This document shows, one piece after another, positions 41,565-50,966 of a stretch of DNA of 64,000 bases; positions within the stretch are counted from its first letter, which is position 1; every line of letters begins with the position of its first letter. Under the pieces are notes generated by a model that saw only the letters and a list, made by a program, of their open reading frames with translations, made no database searches and had not been told where the DNA came from. The translations under genes and the position numbers were made by a program. The DNA is taken from the NCBI GenBank assembly GCA_023957475.1, contig JAMLHA010000010.1, forward strand, positions 1 through 64,000, written 5' to 3'. This DNA is from Crocinitomicaceae bacterium. Its GTDB lineage: Bacteria > Bacteroidota > Bacteroidia > Flavobacteriales_D > Crocinitomicaceae.

Positions 41565-42341
41565 TTATTTCTTCTTAAATTGATTGATTGCATTCACAGT
41601 AAAATCGCTTAATACAAGGCGACCGCTCATGCCTGCTCTTTCCGCCAATAAATCATCCCAATTTTCTGTTCCCTCCCAAAAAATCTGTTTTAACAAACGC
41701 ATAGCTTCAGGGTTTGAGTTGGACAATTTATCTGCTAAGATTCCAATTTCTTTGTCCATTTCATCAACAGTATCAAATACTTGCGCATACAATCCTTTTC
41801 TATAAGCCCAATCAGCAGAACGCCATTCTGTAGCATTGATAGCCAATTCACTCATAGCAGAAACGCCAATTTTACGTTCTACAGCAGGACCAACAACAAA
41901 TGGACCAATTCCAACTGCAAGTTCAGACAATTTCACGTCAGCATGCTTTGTTGCAAAACAATAATCAACTGCAGAGGCAACACCTACTCCACCACCAACA
42001 GCTTTTCCATGAACGCGACCAATAATTAATTTCGGTGCTTTTCTACAAGCATTGATAACTTTAGCAAAACCAGAGAAAAATTGTTGACCCGTTTCTAAGT
42101 CTTTAATCGAAATCAGTTCATCAAAACTGGCTCCTGCACAAAATGCTTTTTCGCCAGAAGAACGAATTACAATAACCTTTACAGCAGCATCATTTCCTAA
42201 TGTTGTAATGGTATCTGCTAATTTTTGTAAGATTTTACCTGGTAAGGAATTACTTAATGGGTGTCCAAATTCAATTGTAGCGATTCCAGCATCACTTATA
42301 TTGTATTCAACATGACCTTGATTTACTGCTTGTTCTGACAT
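41565..42341 (-). CDS. Enoyl-CoA hydratase/isomerase family protein
   Basis: 258 residues of the crotonase fold. The oxyanion-hole regions are KAFCAGASFDELI (about 68) and HGKAVGGGVGVASAVDYCFAT (about 112). The two Glu usual in hydratases are not both evident: the second region reads VKLSELAVGIGPFVVGPAVERKIG, with one Glu. It could be a hydratase, isomerase or other CoA-ester enzyme. It lies two bases after the RRM protein gene on the same strand. Confidence 0.83.
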   Translation of the reverse strand: MSEQAVNQGHVEYNISDAGIATIEFGHPLSNSLPGKILQKLADTITTLGNDAAVKVIVIRSSGEKAFCAGASFDELISIKDLETGQQFFSGFAKVINACRKAPKLIIGRVHGKAVGGGVGVASAVDYCFATKHADVKLSELAVGIGPFVVGPAVERKIGVSAMSELAINATEWRSADWAYRKGLYAQVFDTVDEMDKEIGILADKLSNSNPEAMRLLKQIFWEGTENWDDLLAERAGMSGRLVLSDFTVNAINQFKKK

Positions 42342-42343
42342 AA

Positions 42344-42919
42344 TTATTCTTTATTATCGTCGATACGTTTTGTGAAACGTTCAACTTTTTCATAACCTTT
42401 ATTATCATCTCCCCCCTCGTGCATTCTTTTTCGAGGACGCATGGTTCTTTCTGACGAAGAATTATCGTTGTTGTATCGATTGCTTCTTTCGTTATTATAA
42501 TCTTCGTTGCTTCGTTGGTTATTGTAACCTTCTCCACCACTTCTGCGGTTGTTGTAACCTCCTTCACGTCTTTCTCTATTGAAGCCACCTTGTCCTCCAC
42601 CTCTATTTTGACCAAAAGGTTTCTTTTTGAAAGGCTTGTTTTCTTGCGGCTTATTTTCTTTTTTAGGGCGATTTGTTTTTGGAGACGCAATTTTCACATC
42701 AATTGCACGTCCATTAATTTCAATCCCATTCAATGCACCAATAGCGGCAATTGCTGCACTTGGATCTTCCATTTCAACGTACCCGTATCCACGAGATCTT
42801 TTTGTATCTTTTTCAAATACTACGTGTGCATAGCTCACCTCACCGAATGATGAAAAGGTGGTTTTTAAATCTTCAGAGGTAATCGACCAATCAAGATTTG
42901 CGATAAAAATATTAACCAT
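42344..42919 (-). CDS. RRM-type RNA-binding protein with Arg/Gly-rich tail
   Basis: 191 residues. One RNA recognition motif fills residues 1-82: RNP2 NIFIANLDW, then RNP1 RSRGYGYVEM. The tail is low-complexity: Lys/Pro/Asn-rich at first (KKENKPQENKPFKKKPFG), then Gly/Arg/Asn/Tyr repeats (GGYNNRRSGGEGYNNQRS) and a charged end. Such proteins bind RNA in the cytoplasm and may act in cold adaptation or RNA turnover. The tail looks disordered. Confidence 0.88.
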   Translation of the reverse strand: MVNIFIANLDWSITSEDLKTTFSSFGEVSYAHVVFEKDTKRSRGYGYVEMEDPSAAIAAIGALNGIEINGRAIDVKIASPKTNRPKKENKPQENKPFKKKPFGQNRGGGQGGFNRERREGGYNNRRSGGEGYNNQRSNEDYNNERSNRYNNDNSSSERTMRPRKRMHEGGDDNKGYEKVERFTKRIDDNKE

Positions 42920-42955
42920 CTAACTAAACTAAATTATATATTACCTAAATTAAAA

Positions 42956-43909
42956 TTATTTCAATGTAAAATTGTCTTTTCCAATTAAACTTCCGTCACA
43001 ATAAATTTTTACTGTATAATTTCCTTTTTGAGCTTCTTCGCCACGCAAATCATAATAAATTGCCATGCTAACAGCTTCTCCGGTATAATCAACATCTTTT
43101 TTATCAGAATAGGCTACATTTCCTTGTTCTGTTGACAAAATATTTGAAGATCTGCTTTGGAAAATAGATCCATCTGGTTTCGTAATTTGCAAATAAACAG
43201 GTTTCATTCCTTTTGTTGCAATCGGGTTTGCACCAATTGTAAAAGAAGACTTAAACTGAACTGTTCCTTTGGCTTTATTTGTTTCCGCTGTTGTATTGTT
43301 CAATTTAGAACGCAAAGCAACAGATGAAAAACCATACGCTTGCAACTTACTACCTTCTTTCACACGAGCTTTAGACTCTTCAGCTTCTTGTTTGAAATTA
43401 TCTCTTTCTGTAGTTGTTGTTGTCAATTCTGTACGTGTTTGATCCAAATCCGAAGTCAACTTTAAATTCAACGTGTTCAATGAGTCAATTTGATAAACAT
43501 ATCCTTTCATGATGCTTCTCAATGTTTCATTTTCACGACGCATTTTTGCCAACTCAGAAGCTGTCCATTTTCCTTTTTCAACCTTGTCTAACAAGTCTTT
43601 AATTTGTGAACGTTGCTCTTCTATTTCAGCGGCTTGTTGCTCATTCAAATCACCTTGATCCTTTGCTTTTTTCTCAAGTGCATTGTAAGTTTCCAACATG
43701 TTTTTCAAATCAGCAGATAAATCTTTTGAGATTTCACCTGTGTACTGAGACAACATAGAAGACATTGTTTCTAATTGAGAATTACTTTCACTCAATTCTG
43801 TTCTAGTGGAAGACCACAAATAAGTCATAACACCAATTCCAGCTAATAATAACAGCATTAGTACGGTGTTAAGTCCATTCTTTTTTGGTGATTGTTCAAT
43901 TTCTGACAT
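42956..43909 (-). CDS. Membrane-anchored coiled-coil protein
   Basis: 317 residues. One membrane segment at 15-30 (TVLMLLLLAGIGVMTYLW) near the N-terminus is followed by a long coiled coil (about 35-190; LEKKAKDQGDLNEQQAAEIEEQRSQIKDLLDKVEKG and on), then a C-terminal beta domain (KGTVQFKSSFTIGANPIATKGMKPVYLQITKPDG). It probably spans from the inner membrane into the periplasm. Conserved in Flavobacteriales by appearance; function unknown. It lies 36 bp upstream of the RRM gene. Confidence 0.7.
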   Translation of the reverse strand: MSEIEQSPKKNGLNTVLMLLLLAGIGVMTYLWSSTRTELSESNSQLETMSSMLSQYTGEISKDLSADLKNMLETYNALEKKAKDQGDLNEQQAAEIEEQRSQIKDLLDKVEKGKWTASELAKMRRENETLRSIMKGYVYQIDSLNTLNLKLTSDLDQTRTELTTTTTERDNFKQEAEESKARVKEGSKLQAYGFSSVALRSKLNNTTAETNKAKGTVQFKSSFTIGANPIATKGMKPVYLQITKPDGSIFQSRSSNILSTEQGNVAYSDKKDVDYTGEAVSMAIYYDLRGEEAQKGNYTVKIYCDGSLIGKDNFTLK

Positions 43910-44006
43910 ACAAGTTGAATTTAAAAACTAATTGTTCTATACAAAAATAGGCTTTTCTTTATTAACGTAAAAAAATTAAGATTATTTGTAATTAACAAAT
44001 TTTAGC

Positions 44007-45341
44007 TTAAAACTTAAATGTTTCCATAAATTTGGTTGTAAACTCACCTTTTTTGAAATTCTCATCCTCCATTAATTTCTGATGGAAAGGTATCGTTGTT
44101 TTCACTCCTTCGATAACATATTCATCCAATGCACGACGCATTTTTAAAATTGCTTCTTCACGAGATTGAGCAACAACAATCAATTTCGAAATCATTGAGT
44201 CATAATTTGACGGAATGGTATATCCAGAATAAACATGTGTATCAATTCTAACGCCTAAACCACCTGGACAATGGTATGTTGTGATTGTCCCTGGTGATGG
44301 TCTAAAATCATTGTATGGGTCTTCTGCATTAATACGGCATTGGATAGCATGCATTTGTGGGTAATAGTTATTACCTGAAATCTTTTCTCCTGCCGCAATT
44401 TTGATTTGCTCTTTAACTAAGTCGTAATTAATTACTTCCTCGGTAATAGTATGCTCTACTTGAATACGCGTATTCATTTCCATGAAGTAAAAATCCCTGT
44501 TTTTATCCACTAAGAACTCAATAGTACCTACTCCTTCGTAATTAACCGCTTTACAAGCTTTAATAGCTGCTTGTCCCATTCTCTCACGCAATTCATCTGT
44601 CATAAATGGAGAAGGTGTTTCTTCTACCAATTTTTGGTGACGACGTTGAATAGAACAATCTCTTTCTGACAAGTGACAAGCATTTCCATATTGATCACCT
44701 GCAATTTGAATTTCAATGTGATGTGGTTCTTCGATGTATTTTTCCATGTAAATACCATCGTTACCAAAAGCTGCTCCTGCTTCTTGTTTAGCAGAATCCC
44801 ATGCGTGTTGGATTTCATCTTCTTTCCACACAATACGCATTCCTTTTCCACCACCACCTGCTGTAGCTTTCAAAATAACAGGGTACTTAATCGTTTTAGC
44901 AATCTTTTTAGCCTCTGCAACATCTTTCAATAAACCTTCAGAACCAGGAATACAAGGTACACCTGCTTTAATCATTGTAGCTTTCGCATTAGCTTTATCT
45001 CCCATTCCAGCAATTTGCTCAGGAGTTGCCCCAATAAATTTAATACCACTTTCTTGGCACACTTTAGAAAACTTTTCATTTTCAGAAAGGAAACCATATC
45101 CAGGGTGAATAGCATCGGCATTTGTAATTTCTGCTGCAGCAATAATATTCGGGATACTTAAATAAGACTTACTGCTCAAAGCTGGTCCGATACACACAGC
45201 TTCATCAGCAAAACGAACTGGTAAACTATCTTTATCAGCAGTGGAATAAACAGCAACTGTCTTAATTCCCATTTCCTTACATGTTCGAATAACACGCAAA
45301 GCAATTTCGCCTCTATTAGCGATTAATATCTTTTTAAACAT
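44007..45341 (-). CDS. accC: Acetyl-CoA carboxylase, biotin carboxylase subunit
   Basis: 444 residues. The ATP-grasp enzyme has its N-terminal domain [23 protein letters not shown] loop [32 protein letters not shown], the catalytic [14 protein letters not shown] and the C-terminal [18 protein letters not shown]. It carboxylates biotin on AccB in the first step of fatty-acid synthesis. It lies downstream of accB; a small 7-bp hairpin (45369-45390) lies between them and may tune expression. Confidence 0.96.
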   Translation of the reverse strand: MFKKILIANRGEIALRVIRTCKEMGIKTVAVYSTADKDSLPVRFADEAVCIGPALSSKSYLSIPNIIAAAEITNADAIHPGYGFLSENEKFSKVCQESGIKFIGATPEQIAGMGDKANAKATMIKAGVPCIPGSEGLLKDVAEAKKIAKTIKYPVILKATAGGGGKGMRIVWKEDEIQHAWDSAKQEAGAAFGNDGIYMEKYIEEPHHIEIQIAGDQYGNACHLSERDCSIQRRHQKLVEETPSPFMTDELRERMGQAAIKACKAVNYEGVGTIEFLVDKNRDFYFMEMNTRIQVEHTITEEVINYDLVKEQIKIAAGEKISGNNYYPQMHAIQCRINAEDPYNDFRPSPGTITTYHCPGGLGVRIDTHVYSGYTIPSNYDSMISKLIVVAQSREEAILKMRRALDEYVIEGVKTTIPFHQKLMEDENFKKGEFTTKFMETFKF

Positions 45342-45368
45342 AATACTTTAATATGTGTATAAAATATA

Positions 45369-45390
45369 AAAGGAGCACTAAGTCTCCTTT
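45369..45390 (-). promoter_or_regulatory. Hairpin between accB and accC
   Basis: AAAGGAG (45369-45375) pairs with CTCCTTT (45384-45390) around an 8-nt loop; on the minus strand AT-rich sequence follows. It may be a weak terminator or a processing site inside the operon. Confidence 0.4.
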
Positions 45391-45406
45391 CTTTATAATC
45401 TTCTTA

Positions 45407-45901
45407 TTAAGGTTCTACTAAGAACAATGGTTGATCGTATTCAACTGGTGTTGCGTCATCAACAAGAACTTTAACGATTTTACCAGAAATTTCTGATTCA
45501 ATTTCGTTAAACAATTTCATTGCTTCAATGATGCAAACAGTATCTCCTTTGTTGATTGTTTGTCCAACCGACACAAATGGGTCTTTATCAGCTCCTGGTG
45601 CACGGTAAAAAGTACCAATCATTGGTGATTTTATAGTAATCAATTTAGAATCATCTGCTGCTGGGGCTGGTGTTGCTGGTGTTGCTGGTGTTGCTGGTGG
45701 AGCCGCTACTGGAGATGGCGCAACCACTGCTGGTGCTAATTGTTGAACTGGTGCCGCTGCTTGAACTACAATCTGACGTTCAATTGGTTCACCATTACAT
45801 GCTTTAATTGTAATTTTAAAGTCTTTTTGTTCAATTTCAACTTCTGTTACACCTGATTTTGCAACAAATTTGATTAAATCTTGTATCTCTCTAATATTCA
45901 T
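45407..45901 (-). CDS. accB: Acetyl-CoA carboxylase, biotin carboxyl carrier protein
   Basis: 164 residues. An N-terminal helix-rich part ([22 protein letters not shown]), an Ala/Pro/Thr-rich linker (about 48-85, with [13 protein letters not shown]), and the biotinyl domain with the acceptor Lys in [15 protein letters not shown]. It carries the carboxyl group between AccC and the transferase. The gene stands between fabH and accC on the minus strand. Confidence 0.96.
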   Translation of the reverse strand: MNIREIQDLIKFVAKSGVTEVEIEQKDFKITIKACNGEPIERQIVVQAAAPVQQLAPAVVAPSPVAAPPATPATPATPAPAADDSKLITIKSPMIGTFYRAPGADKDPFVSVGQTINKGDTVCIIEAMKLFNEIESEISGKIVKVLVDDATPVEYDQPLFLVEP

Positions 45902-45936
45902 TTTGAGTAAATTTTATCGTGTAAATATAATTATTT

Positions 45937-46926
45937 TTATGAATTGTAAGCCCATTTAACATAAACAGCTCCCCAAGTAAAACCACCTCCAAAAGCAGAC
46001 AAGATGATATTGTCCCCTTTTTTTAATTGTTTTTCATAATCCCACAAACACAATGGCAACGTACCAGCTGTTGTATTTCCGTATTTTTGAATATTGATCA
46101 TTACCTTTTCTTTTGGTAATCCCATTCGATCGGCAGTAGCATCAATAATTCTTAAGTTTGCTTGATGAGGAACCAACCAATCAACATCGTCACTGGTTAA
46201 GTTGTTTTTCTCCATTATTTGAGCAGAAACTTCTGCCATGTTTGTAACAGCAAATTTGAAAACAGTTTTTCCTTCTTGCTTCACATAGTGCATTCTTTTC
46301 TCTACTGTTTCAATAGAGGCTGGGCTAACAGAACCTCCAGCTGGTTGTAATAGATATTGACGACCAGCACCATCAGCATGCAATATAAAATCTTTAATTC
46401 CTACGTCTTCGCTTGTTGGCTCTAACAAAACAGCTCCACCTCCATCACCAAAGATAACACATGTTGAACGATCTTGATAATCTAAAATGGCTGACATTTT
46501 ATCAACACCTACAACGATTACTTTTTTATAGCGACCTGTTTCTACAAACTGAGCACCTGTTGCCAATCCGTATATAAAACCAGAACATGCGGCAATTAAA
46601 TCATAGCCCCATGCGTTTTTCATACCAAGTTTATCGCAAACAACATTTGAGGTACTTGGAAAAGGATAATCTGGTGTAACTGTTGCTACGATTAACAAAT
46701 CAATATCCATAGGATCCAATCCTTTCTTTTCCAACAATCCTTTTACAGCTGCTGCTGCAATATCCGAACACCCCCCTTCTCTTAGAATTCTTCTTTCCTT
46801 AATTCCTGTTCGTGTAGTAATCCATTCATCAGAAGTATCAACGAATTTAGCCAAATCATCATTTGTCACTATTTCGTCTGGTACATAACCACAAACTCCT
46901 GTAATTGCTGCTGCTATTTTTTCCAT
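45937..46926 (-). CDS. fabH: Beta-ketoacyl-ACP synthase III
   Basis: 329 residues. The Cys-His-Asn triad is visible: Cys in [13 protein letters not shown] (about 113), His in [13 protein letters not shown], Asn in [11 protein letters not shown]. It begins fatty-acid chains by joining acetyl-CoA and malonyl-ACP. It follows plsX by one base in the rpmF-plsX-fabH order seen in many bacteria. It is the housekeeping enzyme, unlike the DarB-type gene at 4.9-6.0 kb. Confidence 0.95.
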   Translation of the reverse strand: MEKIAAAITGVCGYVPDEIVTNDDLAKFVDTSDEWITTRTGIKERRILREGGCSDIAAAAVKGLLEKKGLDPMDIDLLIVATVTPDYPFPSTSNVVCDKLGMKNAWGYDLIAACSGFIYGLATGAQFVETGRYKKVIVVGVDKMSAILDYQDRSTCVIFGDGGGAVLLEPTSEDVGIKDFILHADGAGRQYLLQPAGGSVSPASIETVEKRMHYVKQEGKTVFKFAVTNMAEVSAQIMEKNNLTSDDVDWLVPHQANLRIIDATADRMGLPKEKVMINIQKYGNTTAGTLPLCLWDYEKQLKKGDNIILSAFGGGFTWGAVYVKWAYNS

Positions 46927-46927
46927 T

Positions 46928-47869
46928 TTAATTAAAAGCTTCGTTTATCTTTAAAGGTAAATTTGACTTAGCTGTTTCGTTGGCTAAAAGAATCATATTT
47001 TTCACTGCAACATCATTTGATATCCCGTGACCAATGATTACATTTCCATTTACACCCAAAACAGGTGTTCCTCCGTAATTTTCGTAATTGAAACGATCAA
47101 AATAAGCATCATTTTTAATTCCTCTTTTTCTGACCAATGCATACATACCTTCTGCTTGTTTCAATACGATATTACCTGTAAAACCATCACACACAATTAC
47201 ATCTGCCTTTCCAGTAAAAAGATCTCTTCCTTCAATGTTACCAATAAAATTAACATCGTTAGAAGAAGCTATAATCTTATGTGCTGCTACAGTTGCAATA
47301 TTTCCCTTCGATTCCTCTTCGCCTATACTCAATAACGCAACTTTTGGATCTTTATTGCCATAAACGTGTTTTGAGTACAAAGCACCCAATACTGCAAATT
47401 GGTGCAAGACTTCTGGTTTACAATCAGAATTTGCTCCAATATCTAAAAGAATCGACTGTCCTCCATTAATTGTAGGAACAACAGTAGTAATACAAGGTCG
47501 TAAAATTGCTGGAATTGTGCCTAATTTAAAGATGGAACCAACCAACATCGCTCCTGTATTTCCTGTACTAGCAAAAACATCTAATTCTTTTTTTGCCAAC
47601 AAATCAAACCCGACAGCAATACTACTATTTGGTTTTGACGGAATTGCTTTAGTAGGATGGTCATGCATCGTAATTACATCGGGTGCATGAACGATTTCAT
47701 AATTCGCAGGATTTTCACCCAACGAAGAAAGGCCACTAAAGATTTGCTCTTTGTCGCCTATCAATACTAACTGAGCGTCAGCTGAAAGTTCTTTTCTTGC
47801 TAAGACTGCACCAGAAATATTTGCATCTGGAGCGAAATCGCCTCCTAAGATGTCTATTCCAATCTTCAT
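46928..47869 (-). CDS. plsX: Phosphate acyltransferase
   Basis: 313 residues. Family motifs: [22 protein letters not shown] at the N-terminus, [53 protein letters not shown], and [16 protein letters not shown]. PlsX converts acyl-ACP to acyl-phosphate for phospholipid synthesis. It lies 23 bp after rpmF and one base before fabH on the same strand. Confidence 0.95.
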   Translation of the reverse strand: MKIGIDILGGDFAPDANISGAVLARKELSADAQLVLIGDKEQIFSGLSSLGENPANYEIVHAPDVITMHDHPTKAIPSKPNSSIAVGFDLLAKKELDVFASTGNTGAMLVGSIFKLGTIPAILRPCITTVVPTINGGQSILLDIGANSDCKPEVLHQFAVLGALYSKHVYGNKDPKVALLSIGEEESKGNIATVAAHKIIASSNDVNFIGNIEGRDLFTGKADVIVCDGFTGNIVLKQAEGMYALVRKRGIKNDAYFDRFNYENYGGTPVLGVNGNVIIGHGISNDVAVKNMILLANETAKSNLPLKINEAFN

Positions 47870-47892
47870 AAAGAAGTGTTTTTTACAGTATA

Positions 47893-48084
47893 TTAAACTG
47901 CAACTTCTTTCTCAGCAACTACTTTCCCTTTGTAATACAATTTCCCCTCATGCCAGTATGCATGGTGAAATAAATGCGGCTGACCTGTTGTTGGACATGT
48001 TGCAATATTATTTGCTACAGCCTTGAAATGTGTTCTTCTTTTGTCTCTTCTTGTTGTTGAGACTCTTCGTTTTGGATGTGCCAT
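47893..48084 (-). CDS. rpmF: 50S ribosomal protein L32
   Basis: 63 residues, start [19 protein letters not shown] as in all L32. The zinc-ribbon of other bacteria is not kept: there is one Cys ([17 protein letters not shown]), so this is the metal-free form. It lies 21 bp after the DUF177 gene, the classical pair. Confidence 0.95.
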   Translation of the reverse strand: MAHPKRRVSTTRRDKRRTHFKAVANNIATCPTTGQPHLFHHAYWHEGKLYYKGKVVAEKEVAV

Positions 48085-48105
48085 TTTACTTTATATATTA
48101 AATTT

Positions 48106-48720
48106 TTAATTCAAATTTTTCAATATTGACCATCGTGGATCAATATCATCATCATCAGGAGTGTCATTATCGTCAAAGTCGTCATCGATATCATCATCGA
48201 AATCGTCTTCATCCCAATCCTCGTCATCCCAATCCTCGTCATCCCAATCTTCATCTTCATCCTCATCATTTACCAAATATTGATGTAGTTGTTCAACCAT
48301 TTCTTCGTTGCATTCTCCTTCTGGATGAATCTTTCTGAAAGGCAATGAAACCGTTATCAACTCGTAAATATAAGGTGTAACATCCAATTCATAAGCTTCT
48401 GGTGGCAAAATTATCAACGATTCATCGTCTGAATTTTGCGTACTGAGCTTAAAAATCAATTGAAATGAACCTTTTACCGGAACATTTAACGGATCGTTAC
48501 AGCGGTCACAATAAGTGGAAACCTCTCCCTCACAAGAGAAATTACCAATCATCATGGTTTCTTTTTTTTCAAGTACCAAATCCACATGCACATTGGCTTC
48601 GTGGATAATTGAATACTCAATACTATCAAAGAACGAAGACGAAATGTCATACTCAAAAGTGTGACTTCCTATTTTCAAACCTATGAAAGGTATCACAAAT
48701 TCACGTTTACTATTCGCCAC
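48106..48720 (-). CDS. DUF177/YceD family protein with acidic repeat tail
   Basis: 204 residues. The DUF177 core has the Cys pairs CEGEVSTYCDRCNDPLNVPVKGSF and LPPEAYELDVTPYIYELITVSLPFRKIHPEGEC. The tail from about 150 is a run of Asp, Glu and Trp (DEDWDDEDWDDEDWDEDDF) encoded by 15-bp repeats, ending DPRWSILKNLN, which is the family's usual end. YceD proteins act with L32/23S rRNA metabolism in several bacteria and in plastids. The acid insert before the end is much longer than usual. Confidence 0.85.
   Translation of the reverse strand: MANSKREFVIPFIGLKIGSHTFEYDISSSFFDSIEYSIIHEANVHVDLVLEKKETMMIGNFSCEGEVSTYCDRCNDPLNVPVKGSFQLIFKLSTQNSDDESLIILPPEAYELDVTPYIYELITVSLPFRKIHPEGECNEEMVEQLHQYLVNDEDEDEDWDDEDWDDEDWDEDDFDDDIDDDFDDNDTPDDDDIDPRWSILKNLN
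48208..48252 (-). repeat. Three 15-bp tandem repeats in the DUF177 gene
   Basis: Copies of TCATCCCAATCCTCG (plus strand) encode DEDWD units of the acidic tail. Such short in-frame repeats can gain or lose copies by slippage. Confidence 0.75.
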
Positions 48721-48888
48721 TTTACATAAAAATTGGAGGGCAAAGTTAAGTAAATATCAATTATAAAAAAGTATTTTGGGTAAAATTATTTTAAAAGTTG
48801 AAAACAAAACTCATAAATGATGCGCTAAATGGTAATTTTTAATCAAATTCGGACAAATGTTTTATTTTTACCACCAAAATAAATAACA

Positions 48889-49257
48889 ATGAAAGCTTTT
48901 CTAACTATTTCCATGCTTGTTGCCTCTAACGCCTTTATGACTTTTGCATGGTATGGCCATCTAAAACTAAAAGAATACAGTTGGTTTTCCAACCTCAATC
49001 TTTTCAAAATCATTTTATTGAGCTGGGCAATTGCATTTTTTGAATATTCCATCATGATTCCCGCCAACCGTATAGGTTTTGAAGGCAACAATGGCCCTTT
49101 TTCTCTTTGGCAACTCAAAGTCATTCAAGAAGTTATAACGTTGGTCGTTTTTACCATTTTTACCATTGTCTTTTTCAAAGAAGAATCTTTTAAAACCAAT
49201 CACCTTATTGGTTTTGTGTTTTTAATATTGGCTGTTTATTTTATTTTTAAAAAATAG
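48889..49257 (+). CDS. DMT/DUF486 family membrane protein
   Basis: 122 residues with four membrane segments: FLTISMLVASNAFMTFAWYGHL, FKIILLSWAIAFFEYSIMIPANRIG, LKVIQEVITLVVFTIFTIVFF, and LIGFVFLILAVYFIF. The order and the motif EYSIMIPANRIG are those of DUF486, a small relative of drug/metabolite transporters. The substrate is unknown. It is divergent from DUF177. Confidence 0.87.
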   Translation: MKAFLTISMLVASNAFMTFAWYGHLKLKEYSWFSNLNLFKIILLSWAIAFFEYSIMIPANRIGFEGNNGPFSLWQLKVIQEVITLVVFTIFTIVFFKEESFKTNHLIGFVFLILAVYFIFKK

Positions 49258-49365
49258 TACTCATTTTCCTTTAAACCTGAAATTCTGCATTAATCTTAGG
49301 TTTTACATCTAGGTATTTCAATTTGCACCAACTATTTTCCGTAATTTTGTTCAAAATTTTATACG

Positions 49366-50601
49366 ATGGCAATTTTATCAATTCCTGAAAAAAACACGGT
49401 AATTACCAATCCCGATGAAATTAGATCTTTTTTCAATGATCGAGGGATTTATTTTGACCAATGGAAATGCAACGTTGAATTCACCAATCAATCATCTCAA
49501 GAGGAAATTTTAGCAGCTTATGACAAGGATTTAACACCTTTTATGCAGAAAGGAGGCTATAAAACAGCCGATGTTATCAATATTTTCCCTGAAATTGAAA
49601 ATTACGACGCCATTCGTGTTAAATTCTTAGCAGAACACACCCATTCCGAAGATGAAATTCGCTTTTTTGTAGATGGTCAAGGGTTATTTTGGTTCAACTT
49701 GGAAACCGAACCTGTTTTTAACCTTTTGTGTGAACGTGGTGACTTGATTTCTGTGCCTGCTGGTACCAAACATTGGTTTGATGCTGGTGAATTTAGACCT
49801 TTCGTTAAGGCCATTCGTATTTTTATTGAAATGAGCGGTTGGACACCTCATTACACGGATACCAAAATTGAATCACAATTCCATGACTTTAAAATTCCTT
49901 TAAAACACCCGGTAAACTATATTTTAACGGATATTGAAGGTACAACAAGTTCCATTTCATTTGTTACAGAAACCTTATTTCCATATTTCAACGAAAATAT
50001 AGAGAAATTAAAATCGCTAACTCATCTTCCTGAGGTGCAACAAGCTTTTGAGGAAACAAAGCGTTTAGCAAAAGAAAGTGAAAACAAAACCATCAACACT
50101 GATGATGAAATCATTGCTCAACTGAAAGCATGGAGTTTGGCTGATAAGAAAATTACTCCTTTAAAATCGGTACAAGGAATAATTTGGGACAACGGTTACA
50201 AAAGTGGCATTTTAAATGGTCATGTTTATGCTGATGTTGCTCCACAATTCAAAAAATGGCAACAATCCAATATAAAAATGGGTGTTTTTTCCAGTGGTTC
50301 TATCGCTGCTCAAAAATTGCTATTTGGTTTTTCAGAAGCAGGTGATTTAACCAACTATTTTTCCAATTATTTTGACACTACAACAGGAGGAAAACGTGAA
50401 GCTGCAACATATAGTAAAATCGCAACAAATTTAACGATAGCACCTGAAAACATATTGTTTCTCTCCGATATAGTTGAGGAATTAGTTGCTGCAAAATTGG
50501 CTGGTTTTCAAACGATTCAATTAGTAAGACAAGGTAATTCGGGTAATTGGGACAGGACTGCTAAAGATTTTAACGAAGTAGCTAAAATGATCAAACAATG
50601 A
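49366..50601 (+). CDS. Acireductone dioxygenase fused to enolase-phosphatase E1
   Basis: 411 residues with two methionine-salvage enzymes in one chain. Residues 1-175 are acireductone dioxygenase, a cupin with metal ligands in HTHSEDEIRFFVDG and GTKHWFDAG. Residues 180-411 are enolase-phosphatase E1 of the HAD family, with DIEGTTSSISFVTETLFPYF, GVFSSGSIAAQKLLF and LFLSDIVEELVAAKLAG. The phosphatase makes the acireductone that the dioxygenase then oxidises to the keto-acid precursor of methionine, so the fusion joins successive steps (MtnC and MtnD). No other salvage gene is nearby. Confidence 0.9.
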   Translation: MAILSIPEKNTVITNPDEIRSFFNDRGIYFDQWKCNVEFTNQSSQEEILAAYDKDLTPFMQKGGYKTADVINIFPEIENYDAIRVKFLAEHTHSEDEIRFFVDGQGLFWFNLETEPVFNLLCERGDLISVPAGTKHWFDAGEFRPFVKAIRIFIEMSGWTPHYTDTKIESQFHDFKIPLKHPVNYILTDIEGTTSSISFVTETLFPYFNENIEKLKSLTHLPEVQQAFEETKRLAKESENKTINTDDEIIAQLKAWSLADKKITPLKSVQGIIWDNGYKSGILNGHVYADVAPQFKKWQQSNIKMGVFSSGSIAAQKLLFGFSEAGDLTNYFSNYFDTTTGGKREAATYSKIATNLTIAPENILFLSDIVEELVAAKLAGFQTIQLVRQGNSGNWDRTAKDFNEVAKMIKQ

Positions 50602-50966
50602 TTAAGGACTTCTTTCAACAAGAAATAGAACGTTTAGGCAAAGCGGTTCAAGCTGTCGTTGGAAAATTCACAAGTATCAACCCTGATTTTGATTCAACAG
50701 AAATCTGTGTACTTATCCAAGCCAACGGAAATTTGAATGCTTTGTATGCTGAAACAGATTTAGACAAATTTGCTCAATTGGTGAACGAACCAGTTGTAAG
50801 TAGCAAAACAAAATTGGATTTGATCAAACTATTTTACGAATTATCGATAAATGGTGATATTGAAAATAGGGAGTTAAATCGTAAAAAGTGTTTGATTACA
50901 TTAGATCATTCTGATATTATATCATTTGAAACACTTCACATCAAGCAGGCGCTTGAAAAAAAATAA
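50598..50966 (+). CDS. Small protein of unknown function between mtnDC fusion and hemW
   Basis: 122 residues, helical (IKDFFQQEIERLGKAVQAVVGKF, DLDKFAQLVNEP, TKLDLIKLFYELSINGDIENREL). The first codon overlaps the previous stop (ATGA) and the next gene starts at the base after its stop, so it is co-translated with both neighbours. It recalls the short helical proteins of Bacteroidota with no known role. No motif or signal. Confidence 0.6.
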   Translation: MIKDFFQQEIERLGKAVQAVVGKFTSINPDFDSTEICVLIQANGNLNALYAETDLDKFAQLVNEPVVSSKTKLDLIKLFYELSINGDIENRELNRKKCLITLDHSDIISFETLHIKQALEKK

